Part shown: in pieces, positions 1 through 8,187 of the stretch
How the letters are laid out: every line of letters begins with the position of its first letter
Position numbering within the stretch: the first letter of the stretch is position 1
Origin: VAZQ01 sp963827585
GTDB taxonomy: Bacteria; Pseudomonadota; Alphaproteobacteria; Rhizobiales; Xanthobacteraceae
Length of the DNA: 64,000 bases
NCBI GenBank assembly: GCA_963827585.1
Contig: CAWHCK010000060.1
Location: forward strand, 248,001 to 312,000
Direction: 5' to 3'
Notes under the pieces: model-generated
Told to the model about the DNA's origin: nothing
What the model saw: only the letters and a program-made list of their open reading frames with translations
Databases searched by the model: none
Program-made: the position numbers and the translations under genes

Positions 1-2
1 AC

Positions 3-338
3 GGCCATGCCGTGCAGGGCGACGGCGAGGTCTGCCTGACCGCGCTCGAGACCTGCCTGACCGGCACCTTCGAGCTCGTGCTGCACAAGAACAGGAAGCT
101 CGACATGCCGCGCGCCGTCACCACCACGCACTACATCACCATGGGCCTCGACCCCGATCTCGACGACGCCGCCAAGCAGGCGCTGCGCGACATGATACGC
201 TGGCTCGTGGAGATGAAGGGCTGGAGCTCGGAAGAGGCCTATGTCTTCTGCAGCCTCGCATGCGATCTGCGCGTGACGCAGCTCGTCGACGGCAACAAGG
301 GCATTCACGCCATGGTCGAGCGCGGCCTGGTGCAATGA
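3..338 (+). CDS. Acetamidase/formamidase family protein, C-terminal part
   Basis: The reading frame is open at the left edge, so this is the C-terminal end of a gene that begins outside the window. The first residues read GHAVQGDGEVCLTALE, which is the conserved metal-site and core segment of the acetamidase/formamidase (FmdA/AmdA) family; these enzymes hydrolyse short amides to the acid and ammonia. The following stretch THYITMGLDPDLDDA and the Cys-containing segment CSLACDLRVTQLVDGNKG are also typical of the C-terminus of the family. The stop codon overlaps the first bases of a 49-bp palindromic repeat. The family call is secure; the exact substrate cannot be read from this fragment. Confidence 0.85.
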   Translation, partial: GHAVQGDGEVCLTALETCLTGTFELVLHKNRKLDMPRAVTTTHYITMGLDPDLDDAAKQALRDMIRWLVEMKGWSSEEAYVFCSLACDLRVTQLVDGNKGIHAMVERGLVQ

Positions 339-385
339 GCATGATCCGGAAAAGTGGGTACCGGTTTTCCGAAAAGATCATGCTC
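337..385. repeat. 49-bp palindromic intergenic repeat, copy 1
   Basis: The ends are 10-bp inverted arms (GAGCATGATC / GATCATGCTC) with a nested CGGAAAA / TTTTCCG pair inside, so the transcript could fold into a long hairpin. The same 49 bases recur without a mismatch at 4766-4814. The repeat starts inside the stop codon of the amidase gene. I recognise it as a dispersed element common in Bradyrhizobium-like genomes, from memory only. Confidence 0.85.
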
Positions 386-395
386 AAACAAAAGC

Positions 396-436
396 TAGAG
401 CGTGATTGCGACCCAACCTAAAGCAATCACGCTCTA
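396..436. repeat. Inverted repeat with 14-bp arms
   Basis: The arms TAGAGCGTGATTGC and GCAATCACGCTCTA are perfect reverse complements separated by about 13 bases. It follows directly after the 49-bp palindrome and ends 20 bases before the next start codon. It could act as a terminator for the amidase or as a second dispersed palindrome; there is no T-tract. Confidence 0.7.
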
Positions 437-455
437 GCCCCGGCGGGAGGAGCAA

Positions 456-2048
456 ATGGACAGTTACGACGGCGTCGTCATCGGAGCCGGTCACAACGGG
501 CTCACGCTTGCGGCCTATCTGGCGCGGGCCGGCCTCAAGATCGGCGTCGTCGAACGCAACGCCCGCGTCGGCGGCGGCTGCACGCACCGACGAGCCTGCC
601 CTGCCGGGATATCGCTTCAACCTGCATTCCAACTTCTTCATGGGGCTGCGCCATTCGCCGCTGATCGGCGACCTCGAGCTGCATCGGTTCGGCTTCTCCT
701 TCATCGAGCCGCTCATCCAGCAGGGCGCGGCATTCCGCGACGGCACCTGCATCGTCCTCCACAAGGATCTCGAGAAAACCTGCCGGTCGCTGGCCCGCTT
801 CTCGCGACGGGACGCCGAGACGTTCCGCGAGCTTCATCGCCTCTATGCCGGCGAGATGCGCCCGCTGTTCACCTCGCTCGCCTTCAACGCCCCGCTTCCG
901 ATCGACCAACTCAAGGATCGCCTGTCGGGAGCGCAGGCCAAGGAATTCCTCTCGCATGCGCAGCACGATCTGTTCAGCGTCGTGCGCAAGCACTTCGACG
1001 ACGACCGCATCCGCACGCTGTTCACCTCCTACATGCACGTCATCACGACCGAAAGCGTGCCCGGCGCGGGCATCGTGTTTCCGCTCATCTTCGCCAACGT
1101 GACGGAGTTCACGCTGCCGGTCGGCGGCGCCGCGAGCTTCACGGACGCGCTCACGCGCGTGATCACGGCGTGTGGCGGCTCGGTCATCACCAACGCGGAC
1201 GTCAAGGAGATCGTGGTGCGCAACGGCCGTGCCGCCGGGGTGCGCCTTGCGGATGGCGGCACGGTCGAGGCCGGCCGTTTCATCGCCAGCGCGATCGACG
1301 CGCCGGCCACCATGCGAATGGCAGGCGAGGAACTGCTTCCCGGAGGATGTCCGCAAGAAGCTCAATGCCTGGCACTGGGGCAACCACAGCCTGGTCACGC
1401 TGCACCTCGCGTTGCGTGACCGGCCGACCTATCGCTCGGCGAAATTCGATCCGGACATCGACCGCGCATTCAACATCTTCTTCGGGATGGACGACATCGA
1501 CCAGGTCCGCAGCTGCTTCGACGATTGCGCCGCCGAGAAATTCCCGCAGGTTCTCATGGGCAACGGCGCCTGCAACAGCGCCGTCGATCCGACCTACGCT
1601 CCGAACGACGGTCATTCCGCCTTCTGGTGGCCGTTTGCGCCATACGCCGTTGCCGGCGACGCCCGCAACTGGGACCGCCAGAAGGCGGACTACACCGAGC
1701 GCGTGCTCGGCGTGTGGCGGGAATATGCATCCAATCTCGACGAGCGAGAACGTGCGGGCGAAGTACCTGTTCACGCCGCTCGACGTGGAGCGCCTCAACG
1801 CCAACATGGTACGCGGCGCGGTGCGCATGGGCGCCTACATCCCCTCCCAGCTCGGCATCAATCGGCCGCATCCCTTGCTGTCGGGAACGCGCACGCCGGT
1901 CGAGGGGCTCTATCTGTGCGGATCATCGACCGGCAACGGCGGCGGCATCAACGGGGCGCCGGGCTACATCGCGGCGAATACGATCGCGGACGACCTCAAG
2001 CTCGAGCGTCCGTGGAAACGGGTGGCGGCGCCGGAATGGCGGCACTGA
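456..2048 (+). CDS. Phytoene-desaturase-like FAD-dependent oxidoreductase (frameshifted)
   Basis: The N-terminus has the FAD-binding dinucleotide fold, MDSYDGVVIGAGHNGLTLAA, and the C-terminus has the second cofactor motif GLYLCGSSTGNGGGINGAPG typical of phytoene dehydrogenase/CrtO-type flavoproteins. The start is a good ATG with GGGAGGAGC just upstream. The protein is spread over three reading frames: it changes frame near 585, near 1345 and near 1740, with clear family sequence on each side. Joined, it would be about 530 residues, the usual length for the family. Either it is a pseudogene or, more likely given the many shifts elsewhere in the window, the sequence has indel errors. The substrate is unknown; the next gene, an SDR, suggests a shared catabolic or secondary pathway. 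Confidence 0.75.
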   Translation: MDSYDGVVIGAGHNGLTLAAYLARAGLKIGVVERNARVGGGCTHRRACPAGISLQPAFQLLHGAAPFAADRRPRAASVRLLLHRAAHPAGRGIPRRHLHRPPQGSRENLPVAGPLLATGRRDVPRASSPLCRRDAPAVHLARLQRPASDRPTQGSPVGSAGQGIPLACAARSVQRRAQALRRRPHPHAVHLLHARHHDRKRARRGHRVSAHLRQRDGVHAAGRRRRELHGRAHARDHGVWRLGHHQRGRQGDRGAQRPCRRGAPCGWRHGRGRPFHRQRDRRAGHHANGRRGTASRRMSARSSMPGTGATTAWSRCTSRCVTGRPIARRNSIRTSTAHSTSSSGWTTSTRSAAASTIAPPRNSRRFSWATAPATAPSIRPTLRTTVIPPSGGRLRHTPLPATPATGTARRRTTPSACSACGGNMHPISTSENVRAKYLFTPLDVERLNANMVRGAVRMGAYIPSQLGINRPHPLLSGTRTPVEGLYLCGSSTGNGGGINGAPGYIAANTIADDLKLERPWKRVAAPEWRH

Positions 2049-2064
2049 CCCGGCTGGGTGAGAC

Positions 2065-2843
2065 ATGACGTCGATGAAACTCTTCGACTTGAGCGGGCGG
2101 GTTGCGGTCGTCACCGGCGGCAACGCCGGAATCGGGCTTGGGATCGCGACCGGATTGGCCCAGGCGGGCGCCGCCGCAATCGTCATTGCCGGCCGGCGTA
2201 GCGAGAAGAACCGCGAGGCCTGCAAGGCCCTAGCGGCGTTCAACGCGCAGGCGGCGAATATCGAAGCCGATGTCTCCAACGAAGCATCATGCCGCTCCAT
2301 GATCGAACGGACCGTGGAGCGGTTCGGCCGCATCGATATCCTGGTCAACAATGCCGGCATCGCCGTCCGCAAGCAGCCCGAGAACTATACGCTTGCCGAA
2401 TGGAACGCGGTCATCGAGACCAACCTGACCGGCGCCTTTGTGTGCTCGCACGCAGCCTATCCGCACATGAAGCATGGCGGCGGCGGCAAGATCATCAACA
2501 TCGGCTCCATGCTTTCGATCTTCGCCACATCCTTCGCGGTCGCCTACGCGGCGAGCAAGGGCGGCATCGTGCAGATGACCAAAGCCTTGGCCTGCGCCTG
2601 GGCGAAGGACAACATCCAGGCCAACGCGATACTGCCGGGCTGGATCGATACGCCATTCACGGAAACGGCCCGGAAGGAGGTTCCGGGTCTCCACGAGCGC
2701 GTCGCTGGCGCGCACGCCGGCCGGCCGCTGGGGCAAGCCTTCGGATTCTGGCAGGCATCGCGGTGTTCCTGGCCAGCCCTGCTTCCGATTTCGTCACCGG
2801 AGCTGCGATCCCGGTCGACGGCGGCTATTCCTCCCAGGGGTGA
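2065..2843 (+). CDS. SDR family oxidoreductase (frameshifted near the end)
   Basis: This is a classical short-chain dehydrogenase/reductase. It shows the cofactor motif TGGNAGIG near residue 15, NNAGIA, the Ser of the IGSML segment and the catalytic YAASKGG, and ends with the typical tail VTGAAIPVDGGYSSQG. The frame is lost around 2705-2745: the expected segment GRWGKPSD is in one frame and LAGIAVFLASPASDF in another, so two small indels lie within about 40 bases. The gene follows the flavoprotein with only 16 bases between them and is probably co-transcribed. It oxidises or reduces an alcohol/ketone with NAD(P); the substrate cannot be told. The joined length of about 258 residues is normal for the family. 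Confidence 0.82.
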
Positions 2844-2880
2844 CGGCCTCGACACCGCCGGCGCTCGGTGCCGTCGAGCA

Positions 2881-4200
2881 TCAGTTGATGAGGAGCCTCG
2901 GGAGCCAGGTGGCGAGCGGCGGCCACAGGAACACGATGAGCATGATCAGGATGCCGAAATACATGTAGGGCATCACCGCCTGGATGATCTGGTGCATGGT
3001 GATGTGCGGCGGCGCCACCCCCTTCATGGCGAAGAGGAGGAGCCCGAACGGCGGGCTCAGCAGGCCGATCTGCATGCAAAGGAGGAACAGCACGCCGAAC
3101 CACACGAGATCGACGTCCATGCGCTGCACCAGCGGCATGTAGAACGGCAGCGTGATCATCATCATGCTGACCTCGTCGATGAAGAAGCCGAGCACGATCA
3201 GGATCGCCATCATCGCGAGGATGACGACGAAGACCGGCAGCTCCTGCTCGACCACGAGCCGGATGATGCCGTTGGTCGCGCCCGAGAAGCTCAGCACCTG
3301 CGAGAACGTGGTGGCGCCGACGATGATGAAGAGGATGGTGCCCGAGATCGCGACCGTGCCGGTGAGCGCCCGCATCAATGTCGCCACGTCGAGGCTGCGG
3401 TAGAGCCAGCACGCCACCATGGTGGCGGCCGCGCCGAGCGCCGCCGCCTCGGTGGGGGTCGCCCAGCCGCCGGTCATGGCGCCGACCACGACGCCGAAGA
3501 TCAAAAGGAGCGGCAGGACGTAGACGACGAACGGCCGCCAGCGTGCGAGGCCGCTTGCGTCGTCTGCCAATGGCGGCTCGGGCGCGAGCGCCGGGTTCGC
3601 CCAGGCGCGCACCACGATGTAGGCCACGAACACGGCGCTGAGAATGAGGCCCGGCACGATGCCGCCGATCAAAAGGCCGGCGATCGAGATGCCGGAGAGG
3701 CTGCCGAGCAGCACCGCGAGCGCGGAGGGCGGGATCAGCATGTCGACGCTGCCGATCGCCATGATCGGGCCCATGGCCATGCGCGGCTCGTAGCCGCGCG
3801 CCAGCATGGTCGGCAGCATCAGGCTGCCCAGCATGGCCGTGGTGGCGATGGTCGATCCCGAGATCGCCGAGAAGATCGTTCCCGCGACCACGGTGATGAC
3901 CGCGAGGCGTCCCGGCACGCGATGGATCAGCGCCGCGATGGCGTCGATCGCCTTGAGCGCGACGCCGCTGTGGAACAGGACCTCGCCCATCAGGACGAAG
4001 AACGGGATCGGCGTGAGCGAGAAGGTGGTGACCGATGCCACGGCGTTGCGGGCAAGCTGCGGCAGGCCGGGCTCGCCGCCCAGGAAGATCAAGGCGCCGA
4101 CGATGTTGATGAGGAGAAAAGCGAGCGCGACCGGCAGGCCGAGGCACATGGCCGCGGTCAGGCCGCCGAACAGGAGCAGGCTCGCGCTCACCCAGTCCAT
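2881..4200 (-). CDS. dctM: TRAP transporter large permease DctM
   Basis: The 439-residue product is almost entirely membrane helices and matches the DctM large subunit of tripartite ATP-independent periplasmic transporters. Visible family segments include GLPVALAFLLIN near the N-terminus, TPIPFFVLMGEVLFHSG, MAIGSVDMLIPPSALAVLLG and, near the end, LLSPPFGLLLFAMKG. It carries out sodium-coupled uptake of an organic acid delivered by the periplasmic binding protein. The gene lies 9 bases downstream of the small-permease gene on the same strand, and the binding protein gene is just upstream of both, giving the order dctP-dctQ-dctM in the direction of transcription. The family is clear; the solute is not. 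Confidence 0.95.
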   Translation of the reverse strand: MDWVSASLLLFGGLTAAMCLGLPVALAFLLINIVGALIFLGGEPGLPQLARNAVASVTTFSLTPIPFFVLMGEVLFHSGVALKAIDAIAALIHRVPGRLAVITVVAGTIFSAISGSTIATTAMLGSLMLPTMLARGYEPRMAMGPIMAIGSVDMLIPPSALAVLLGSLSGISIAGLLIGGIVPGLILSAVFVAYIVVRAWANPALAPEPPLADDASGLARWRPFVVYVLPLLLIFGVVVGAMTGGWATPTEAAALGAAATMVACWLYRSLDVATLMRALTGTVAISGTILFIIVGATTFSQVLSFSGATNGIIRLVVEQELPVFVVILAMMAILIVLGFFIDEVSMMMITLPFYMPLVQRMDVDLVWFGVLFLLCMQIGLLSPPFGLLLFAMKGVAPPHITMHQIIQAVMPYMYFGILIMLIVFLWPPLATWLPRLLIN

Positions 4201-4209
4201 GATCGTGCC

Positions 4210-4725
4210 TCAGCTGAGCGAGGTGGCTTCGATCCGCCGCGCCCGCGCGCCGCGGATGAGCCGGTGAAAGCGGAAGACGAACTCGATCGCGAGCAGCAGA
4301 AAGCAAAACGGCAGCGGCGCGAGCAGCCACCATTCCGGAAACACCAGGTTCTTGATGGTGATCGAGCCGAGCCGGTAGCTCTCATAGGTCATGGCGATGC
4401 CGTAGCGGACGAACACCAGGCTCACCGCAAACCCGATGACATCGGCAAGCGCCTCCATCAGCCACGCGAGGCGCGGCGGCACCGCGCCGAGGACGAGATC
4501 GATGCGCACGTGCCGGCCGCGCCGCAACAGCCACGGAGCGGTCAACAGCGTGATGAAATAGAGCGTGTATTCGGAAATCTCGTTGGCCCAGGGAAGACCT
4601 GCGCGCGTGAGGTTGCGCAGCAGGATGTCGGCGGTGACCACCGTCACCATGGCCAGCACCGTGAGCGCCGCCACCGCGGCCAAGAAGTCGAGCAACCGGC
4701 CGAAGGCCGCGGAGAGGCGGGTCAT
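4210..4725 (-). CDS. dctQ: TRAP transporter small permease DctQ
   Basis: The 171-residue product has four predicted membrane helices and the DctQ pattern: LTVLAMVTVVTADILLRNLT near the N-terminus, then WANEISEYTLYFITLLTAPW with the conserved EIS/Y region, then RRGRHVRIDL. It forms the membrane complex with DctM. Its stop is 9 bases from the dctM start, so the two are translated from one message. Confidence 0.93.
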   Translation of the reverse strand: MTRLSAAFGRLLDFLAAVAALTVLAMVTVVTADILLRNLTRAGLPWANEISEYTLYFITLLTAPWLLRRGRHVRIDLVLGAVPPRLAWLMEALADVIGFAVSLVFVRYGIAMTYESYRLGSITIKNLVFPEWWLLAPLPFCFLLLAIEFVFRFHRLIRGARARRIEATSLS

Positions 4726-4765
4726 GAGAACCCTTTCGGCGGGTTGGCGTGCACCGACCTAGCTA

Positions 4766-4814
4766 GAGCATGATCCGGAAAAGTGGGTACCGGTTTTCCG
4801 AAAAGATCATGCTC
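4766..4814. repeat. 49-bp palindromic intergenic repeat, copy 2
   Basis: This copy is identical to 337-385, including the bases AAACAAAA that follow. It sits between dctQ and dctP, inside what should be one operon. It is followed at about 4835-4940 by a second GC-rich hairpin repeat built on GAGGCTCGCCC / GGGCGAGCGCCTC. Such hairpins between dctP and dctQ could lower expression of the permeases relative to the binding protein. Confidence 0.85.
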
Positions 4815-4963
4815 AAACAAAAAGCTAGCCCCCTGAGGTGCCCGAGCGAAGCGAGGGCCTCGAAGGGCGACGGCCCGGGTCCGGGCCGTTCATCCTTCGA
4901 GGCTCGCCCAAGCGGGCGAGCGCCTCAGGATGACGGCGATAGAGAGTTACGCGCGGCCGGCAC

Positions 4964-5917
4964 TCAATTCCCGGCCAGTTGCCGCAGCTTCGGCCCGGTC
5001 TCGGGCGCGCGCCGGATGACGGATTGCCAGGCCACGTCGTAGGCGCGGTCGAGGAAGGCCTTCGATGCGGCCGGACCGAAGTCGAGCGCCTGGATGCCGG
5101 CGGCAGCCTGGCGCTCGCGCTCGGCCTTGATGACGGCGACCTTCTCGCTGTCGAGCCCTTCGAGCCACAGCGCCGCGTCGTTGAGCACCTTGCGTTGCGC
5201 GTCGTTGAGCCCCTTCCAGGCGTCGAGGTTGACCAGCACGTTGACCTCGACGCTGTAGAACGGCGGTTCCATGCGGAACTTGGTGACCTTCTCCCAGCCG
5301 AGGTCGAAAATGCCGGTCACCGGCCAGCCATAGCCGTCGACCACGCCGCGCTCGAGCGCGGTATAGACCTCGCCCGGCGCGGTGGTGATGGGGGTGCCGC
5401 CGAGCGCCTCGACCACGTCCCTGTAGACCGGCGTGACCCGGACCTTCAGGCCCGAAAAGTCGATCTTGTCGATCTTCTTGTTGAGATAGATGTGGAACGG
5501 AACGTTGTGGAACTGGCGGGCGAGATAGAGCGAATTGAGCTTCTGGTTGTGCAGCTGATTGATGTACTCCCAGGTGCCGTTCGTGCGCTGCTCGCTCATC
5601 GGCTTGCCGTTGAGCTTGAAGCCGTCAGCCTCGGGCATGAGGTTGGTGTAGAAGGCCCCGGTCACGTTGGCGAGGTCGACCACGCGGGTGCGCACGGCAT
5701 TGCCGACCTCGAACGGCGGCACGGCGCGCGGCCCGCCGATGTAGTTGATCTTGATCACGCCCTTGCCGTCGTTGTTCACCTTTTCGACGAAACGTTCGAA
5801 ATTCTTCGAGAATTCGGTGCCTTCGGCGAAGGACGAGACGGCACGCAGGGTGACTTCCTGGGCCGCGGCCGTCGATGCCGCGAGCACGACGGTGAGGCCT
5901 GCGACGAGCGAACGCAT
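4964..5917 (-). CDS. dctP: TRAP transporter substrate-binding protein DctP
   Basis: The 317-residue protein starts with a signal peptide (basic start MRSLVAG, hydrophobic core, AAAQ cleavage region). It then shows DctP-family features: SFAEGTEFSKNFERFVEKVN, KVRVTPVYRDVVEALGGTPI containing the conserved Arg that binds the solute carboxylate, and TAPGEVYTALERGVVDGYGWP. I chose the ATG at 5917 rather than an earlier in-frame start because GGAGGGAG lies seven bases before it and the signal peptide begins there. It is the periplasmic receptor of the TRAP system whose permeases follow. Confidence 0.93.
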   Translation of the reverse strand: MRSLVAGLTVVLAASTAAAQEVTLRAVSSFAEGTEFSKNFERFVEKVNNDGKGVIKINYIGGPRAVPPFEVGNAVRTRVVDLANVTGAFYTNLMPEADGFKLNGKPMSEQRTNGTWEYINQLHNQKLNSLYLARQFHNVPFHIYLNKKIDKIDFSGLKVRVTPVYRDVVEALGGTPITTAPGEVYTALERGVVDGYGWPVTGIFDLGWEKVTKFRMEPPFYSVEVNVLVNLDAWKGLNDAQRKVLNDAALWLEGLDSEKVAVIKAERERQAAAGIQALDFGPAASKAFLDRAYDVAWQSVIRRAPETGPKLRQLAGN

Positions 5918-5956
5918 GATTCTCCCTCCGGAGTGATAAAGAGAGCCTGTCGGCGA

Positions 5957-5974
5957 TATATTCTTTTGAATATA
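5957..5974. promoter_or_regulatory. Perfect 18-bp palindrome in the dctP/iorA divergent region
   Basis: The sequence is TATATTC-TTTT-GAATATA: two perfect 7-bp arms with a 4-base spacer. It lies in the 108-bp region between the divergent dctP and iorA genes and is much more AT-rich than its surroundings. Its size and position fit an operator for a dimeric repressor such as a GntR-type protein, but no regulator gene is adjacent. Confidence 0.5.
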
Positions 5975-6025
5975 ATTGCGGCGGGTTGGACCCAAGTCAA
6001 TTGCGGCGCGTCCGCACGGAGGCTC

Positions 6026-8179
6026 ATGGCGGAACGGTCATTCAAGGGCGAGGTTGCCAAGCTTCGGCTCGGCGCGGGGCAGGAATTCCGCGGCGAAGGC
6101 ATTCTCGCCGTCACCAAGGCGCTGCTGCAGTCCGGCGTGTCATACGTCTCCGGCTATCAGGGCGCGCCGATCTCGCACCTGGTCGACGTGCTCGCCGACG
6201 CCGATGACGTGCTGCGCGACCTCGGCATCCGCTTCGAGGCGAGCGCGAACGAGGCGGCCGCCGCCGCCGCGCTCGCGGCCTCGATCAACTATCCGCTGCG
6301 CGGCGCCGCCACCTTCAAGTCGACGGTCGGCACCAATGTCGCCTCCGACGCGCTCGCCAACCTCGCCTCCAGCGGAGTCACCGGCGGTGCGCTGGTCATC
6401 GTCGGCGAGGACTACGGCGAAGGCTCCTCGATCATGCAGGAGCGCAGCCATGCCTTCGCGATGAAGTCGCAGATCTGGCTGCTCGACCCGCGGCCGAACC
6501 TGCCGTCGATCGTGCGCGCGGTCGAGAAGGGCTTCGAATTGTCGGAGGCGTCGAACACGCCGGTGATGCTGGAGCTGCGCATCCGCGCCTGCCACGTCTA
6601 TGGCAGCTTCACCGCCCGCGACAACGCGCGGCCGGCCTTCACCCTCAAGGATGCCCTCGAGCATCCCGTGCGCGACGCCAACCGCGTCGTGCTGCCGCCC
6701 GCGAGCTACCTGCACGAGAAGGAAAAGGTCGAGAAGCGCTGGCCGGCCGCGGTGCGTTTCATCGAGCGGTACGGGCTCAACGAGTTCTTCGACGGCGACG
6801 CCGACGACATCGGCATCGTCATGCAGGGCGGCATGTACAACACCGCGCTGCGCGCGCTCGAAGTGCTCGGGCTCGCCGACGTGTTCGGCGCCAGCCGCAT
6901 CCCGCTCTACGTGCTCAACGTCACCTATCCGCTGATCGACGCCGAGTTCGTGCGCTTCTGCACGGGCAAGAAGGCCATCCTGATCATCGAGGAGGGCCAG
7001 CCGGAGTTCATCGAGCAGGCGGTCAACACGTTCCTGCGGCGCGCCGACGTGCAGACCCGCGTCGAGGGCAAGGGCATGCTGCCGATGGCGGGCGAGTATA
7101 CCGGCGGCGTCATGAAGGAAGGCGTGCGGAAATTCATCGCGGCGTATCGTCCCGACCTGCTCGCCCATGCCCGCTCGCCGGCGGCGTCATCGTTGCCGTC
7201 CCGTCGCCTGGCCAAGGCGCAGCAGGCGGTGGCGGGGAAGGTGCACGGCCGCCCGCCGTCGTTTTGCACCGGCTGCCCGGAACGGCCGATCTTCACCGCC
7301 ATGAAGCTCGTCGAGCGCGAGCTCGGCGCCCACCACGTGAGTTGCGACATCGGCTGCCACCTGTTCTCGATCCTGCCGCCGTTCAACATCGGCAATTCCA
7401 CCATGGGGTATGGATTGGGCGGGGCGGGCGCCGCCGCACTCAACGTGCCGGCCGGCAAGCGTGCCATCGCGCTCATCGGCGACGGCGGCTTCTGGCACAA
7501 CGGGCTCGCCTCGAGCGTCGGCAATGCCGTGTTCAACAAGAGCGACAACGTCCTGATCGTGGTCGACAACGGCTATGCCGCCGCCACCGGCGGACAGGAC
7601 GTGCCGTCGTCGGCCGCCGCCAACAGCATGCGCTCGACCAGGAATCCGATCGAGAAGGCGGTGCGCGGCGTGGGCGTCAACTGGGTGCGCACGCTCACGC
7701 GCACCTACGACGTTGCCAAGATGCGCGACACGCTGAGAGAGGCGCTCACCACGGCGGTCAAAGGGCCCAAGGTCATCATCGCCCAGTCCGAATGCATGCT
7801 CAACAAGCAGCGGCGCGAGCGGCCGCTCATGCGCAAGCGCGTGGAGGGCGGCGAGCGGGTGGTGCGCGAGCGCTTCGGCGTCGATCCCGACACCTGCACC
7901 GGCGATCATTCCTGCATTCGGCTCTCGGGCTGTCCCTCGCTGACGCTCGCGCCCAATCCCGACCCGCTGCGGCGCGAGCCGGTGACCAAGGTGATCAATT
8001 CCTGCGTGGGCTGCGGATTGTGCGGCGAGGTCGCGCACGCGGCCGTGCTGTGCCCGTCGTTCTACCGGGCCTCGGTCATCGCCAATCCGACGCGCTGGGA
8101 CCGGCTCAAGGAGAACGTGCGCGGCGCCGTGATCGGTTGGCTGCAGCGGCGCATCGACGCGCGCCTGGCCGCTGCCTGA
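6026..8179 (+). CDS. iorA: Indolepyruvate ferredoxin oxidoreductase, alpha subunit
   Basis: The 717-residue product belongs to the thiamine-diphosphate 2-oxoacid oxidoreductase superfamily. The N-terminal pyrimidine-binding domain reads SYVSGYQGAPISHLVD. The C-terminal pyrophosphate domain has the ThDP motif IGDGGFWHNGL...VVDN. The final part carries ferredoxin-like cysteines (CTGDHSC and CVGCGLCGEVAHAAVLC). The segment FCTGCPERPIF is characteristic of IorA. It converts arylpyruvates, from aromatic amino acid transamination, to aryl-acetyl-CoA. The ATG at 6026 has GGAGG four bases upstream; the longer open frame to the left has no coding character. iorB follows 8 bases downstream. Confidence 0.93.
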   Translation: MAERSFKGEVAKLRLGAGQEFRGEGILAVTKALLQSGVSYVSGYQGAPISHLVDVLADADDVLRDLGIRFEASANEAAAAAALAASINYPLRGAATFKSTVGTNVASDALANLASSGVTGGALVIVGEDYGEGSSIMQERSHAFAMKSQIWLLDPRPNLPSIVRAVEKGFELSEASNTPVMLELRIRACHVYGSFTARDNARPAFTLKDALEHPVRDANRVVLPPASYLHEKEKVEKRWPAAVRFIERYGLNEFFDGDADDIGIVMQGGMYNTALRALEVLGLADVFGASRIPLYVLNVTYPLIDAEFVRFCTGKKAILIIEEGQPEFIEQAVNTFLRRADVQTRVEGKGMLPMAGEYTGGVMKEGVRKFIAAYRPDLLAHARSPAASSLPSRRLAKAQQAVAGKVHGRPPSFCTGCPERPIFTAMKLVERELGAHHVSCDIGCHLFSILPPFNIGNSTMGYGLGGAGAAALNVPAGKRAIALIGDGGFWHNGLASSVGNAVFNKSDNVLIVVDNGYAAATGGQDVPSSAAANSMRSTRNPIEKAVRGVGVNWVRTLTRTYDVAKMRDTLREALTTAVKGPKVIIAQSECMLNKQRRERPLMRKRVEGGERVVRERFGVDPDTCTGDHSCIRLSGCPSLTLAPNPDPLRREPVTKVINSCVGCGLCGEVAHAAVLCPSFYRASVIANPTRWDRLKENVRGAVIGWLQRRIDARLAAA

Positions 8180-8187
8180 CGACGAAG

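Noticed and set aside
2065..4773. Very long open frame of about 900 codons on the plus strand
   Set aside because: Past the SDR it is the antisense of the TRAP permease genes, with a biased composition rich in Arg, His and Asp and no family features.
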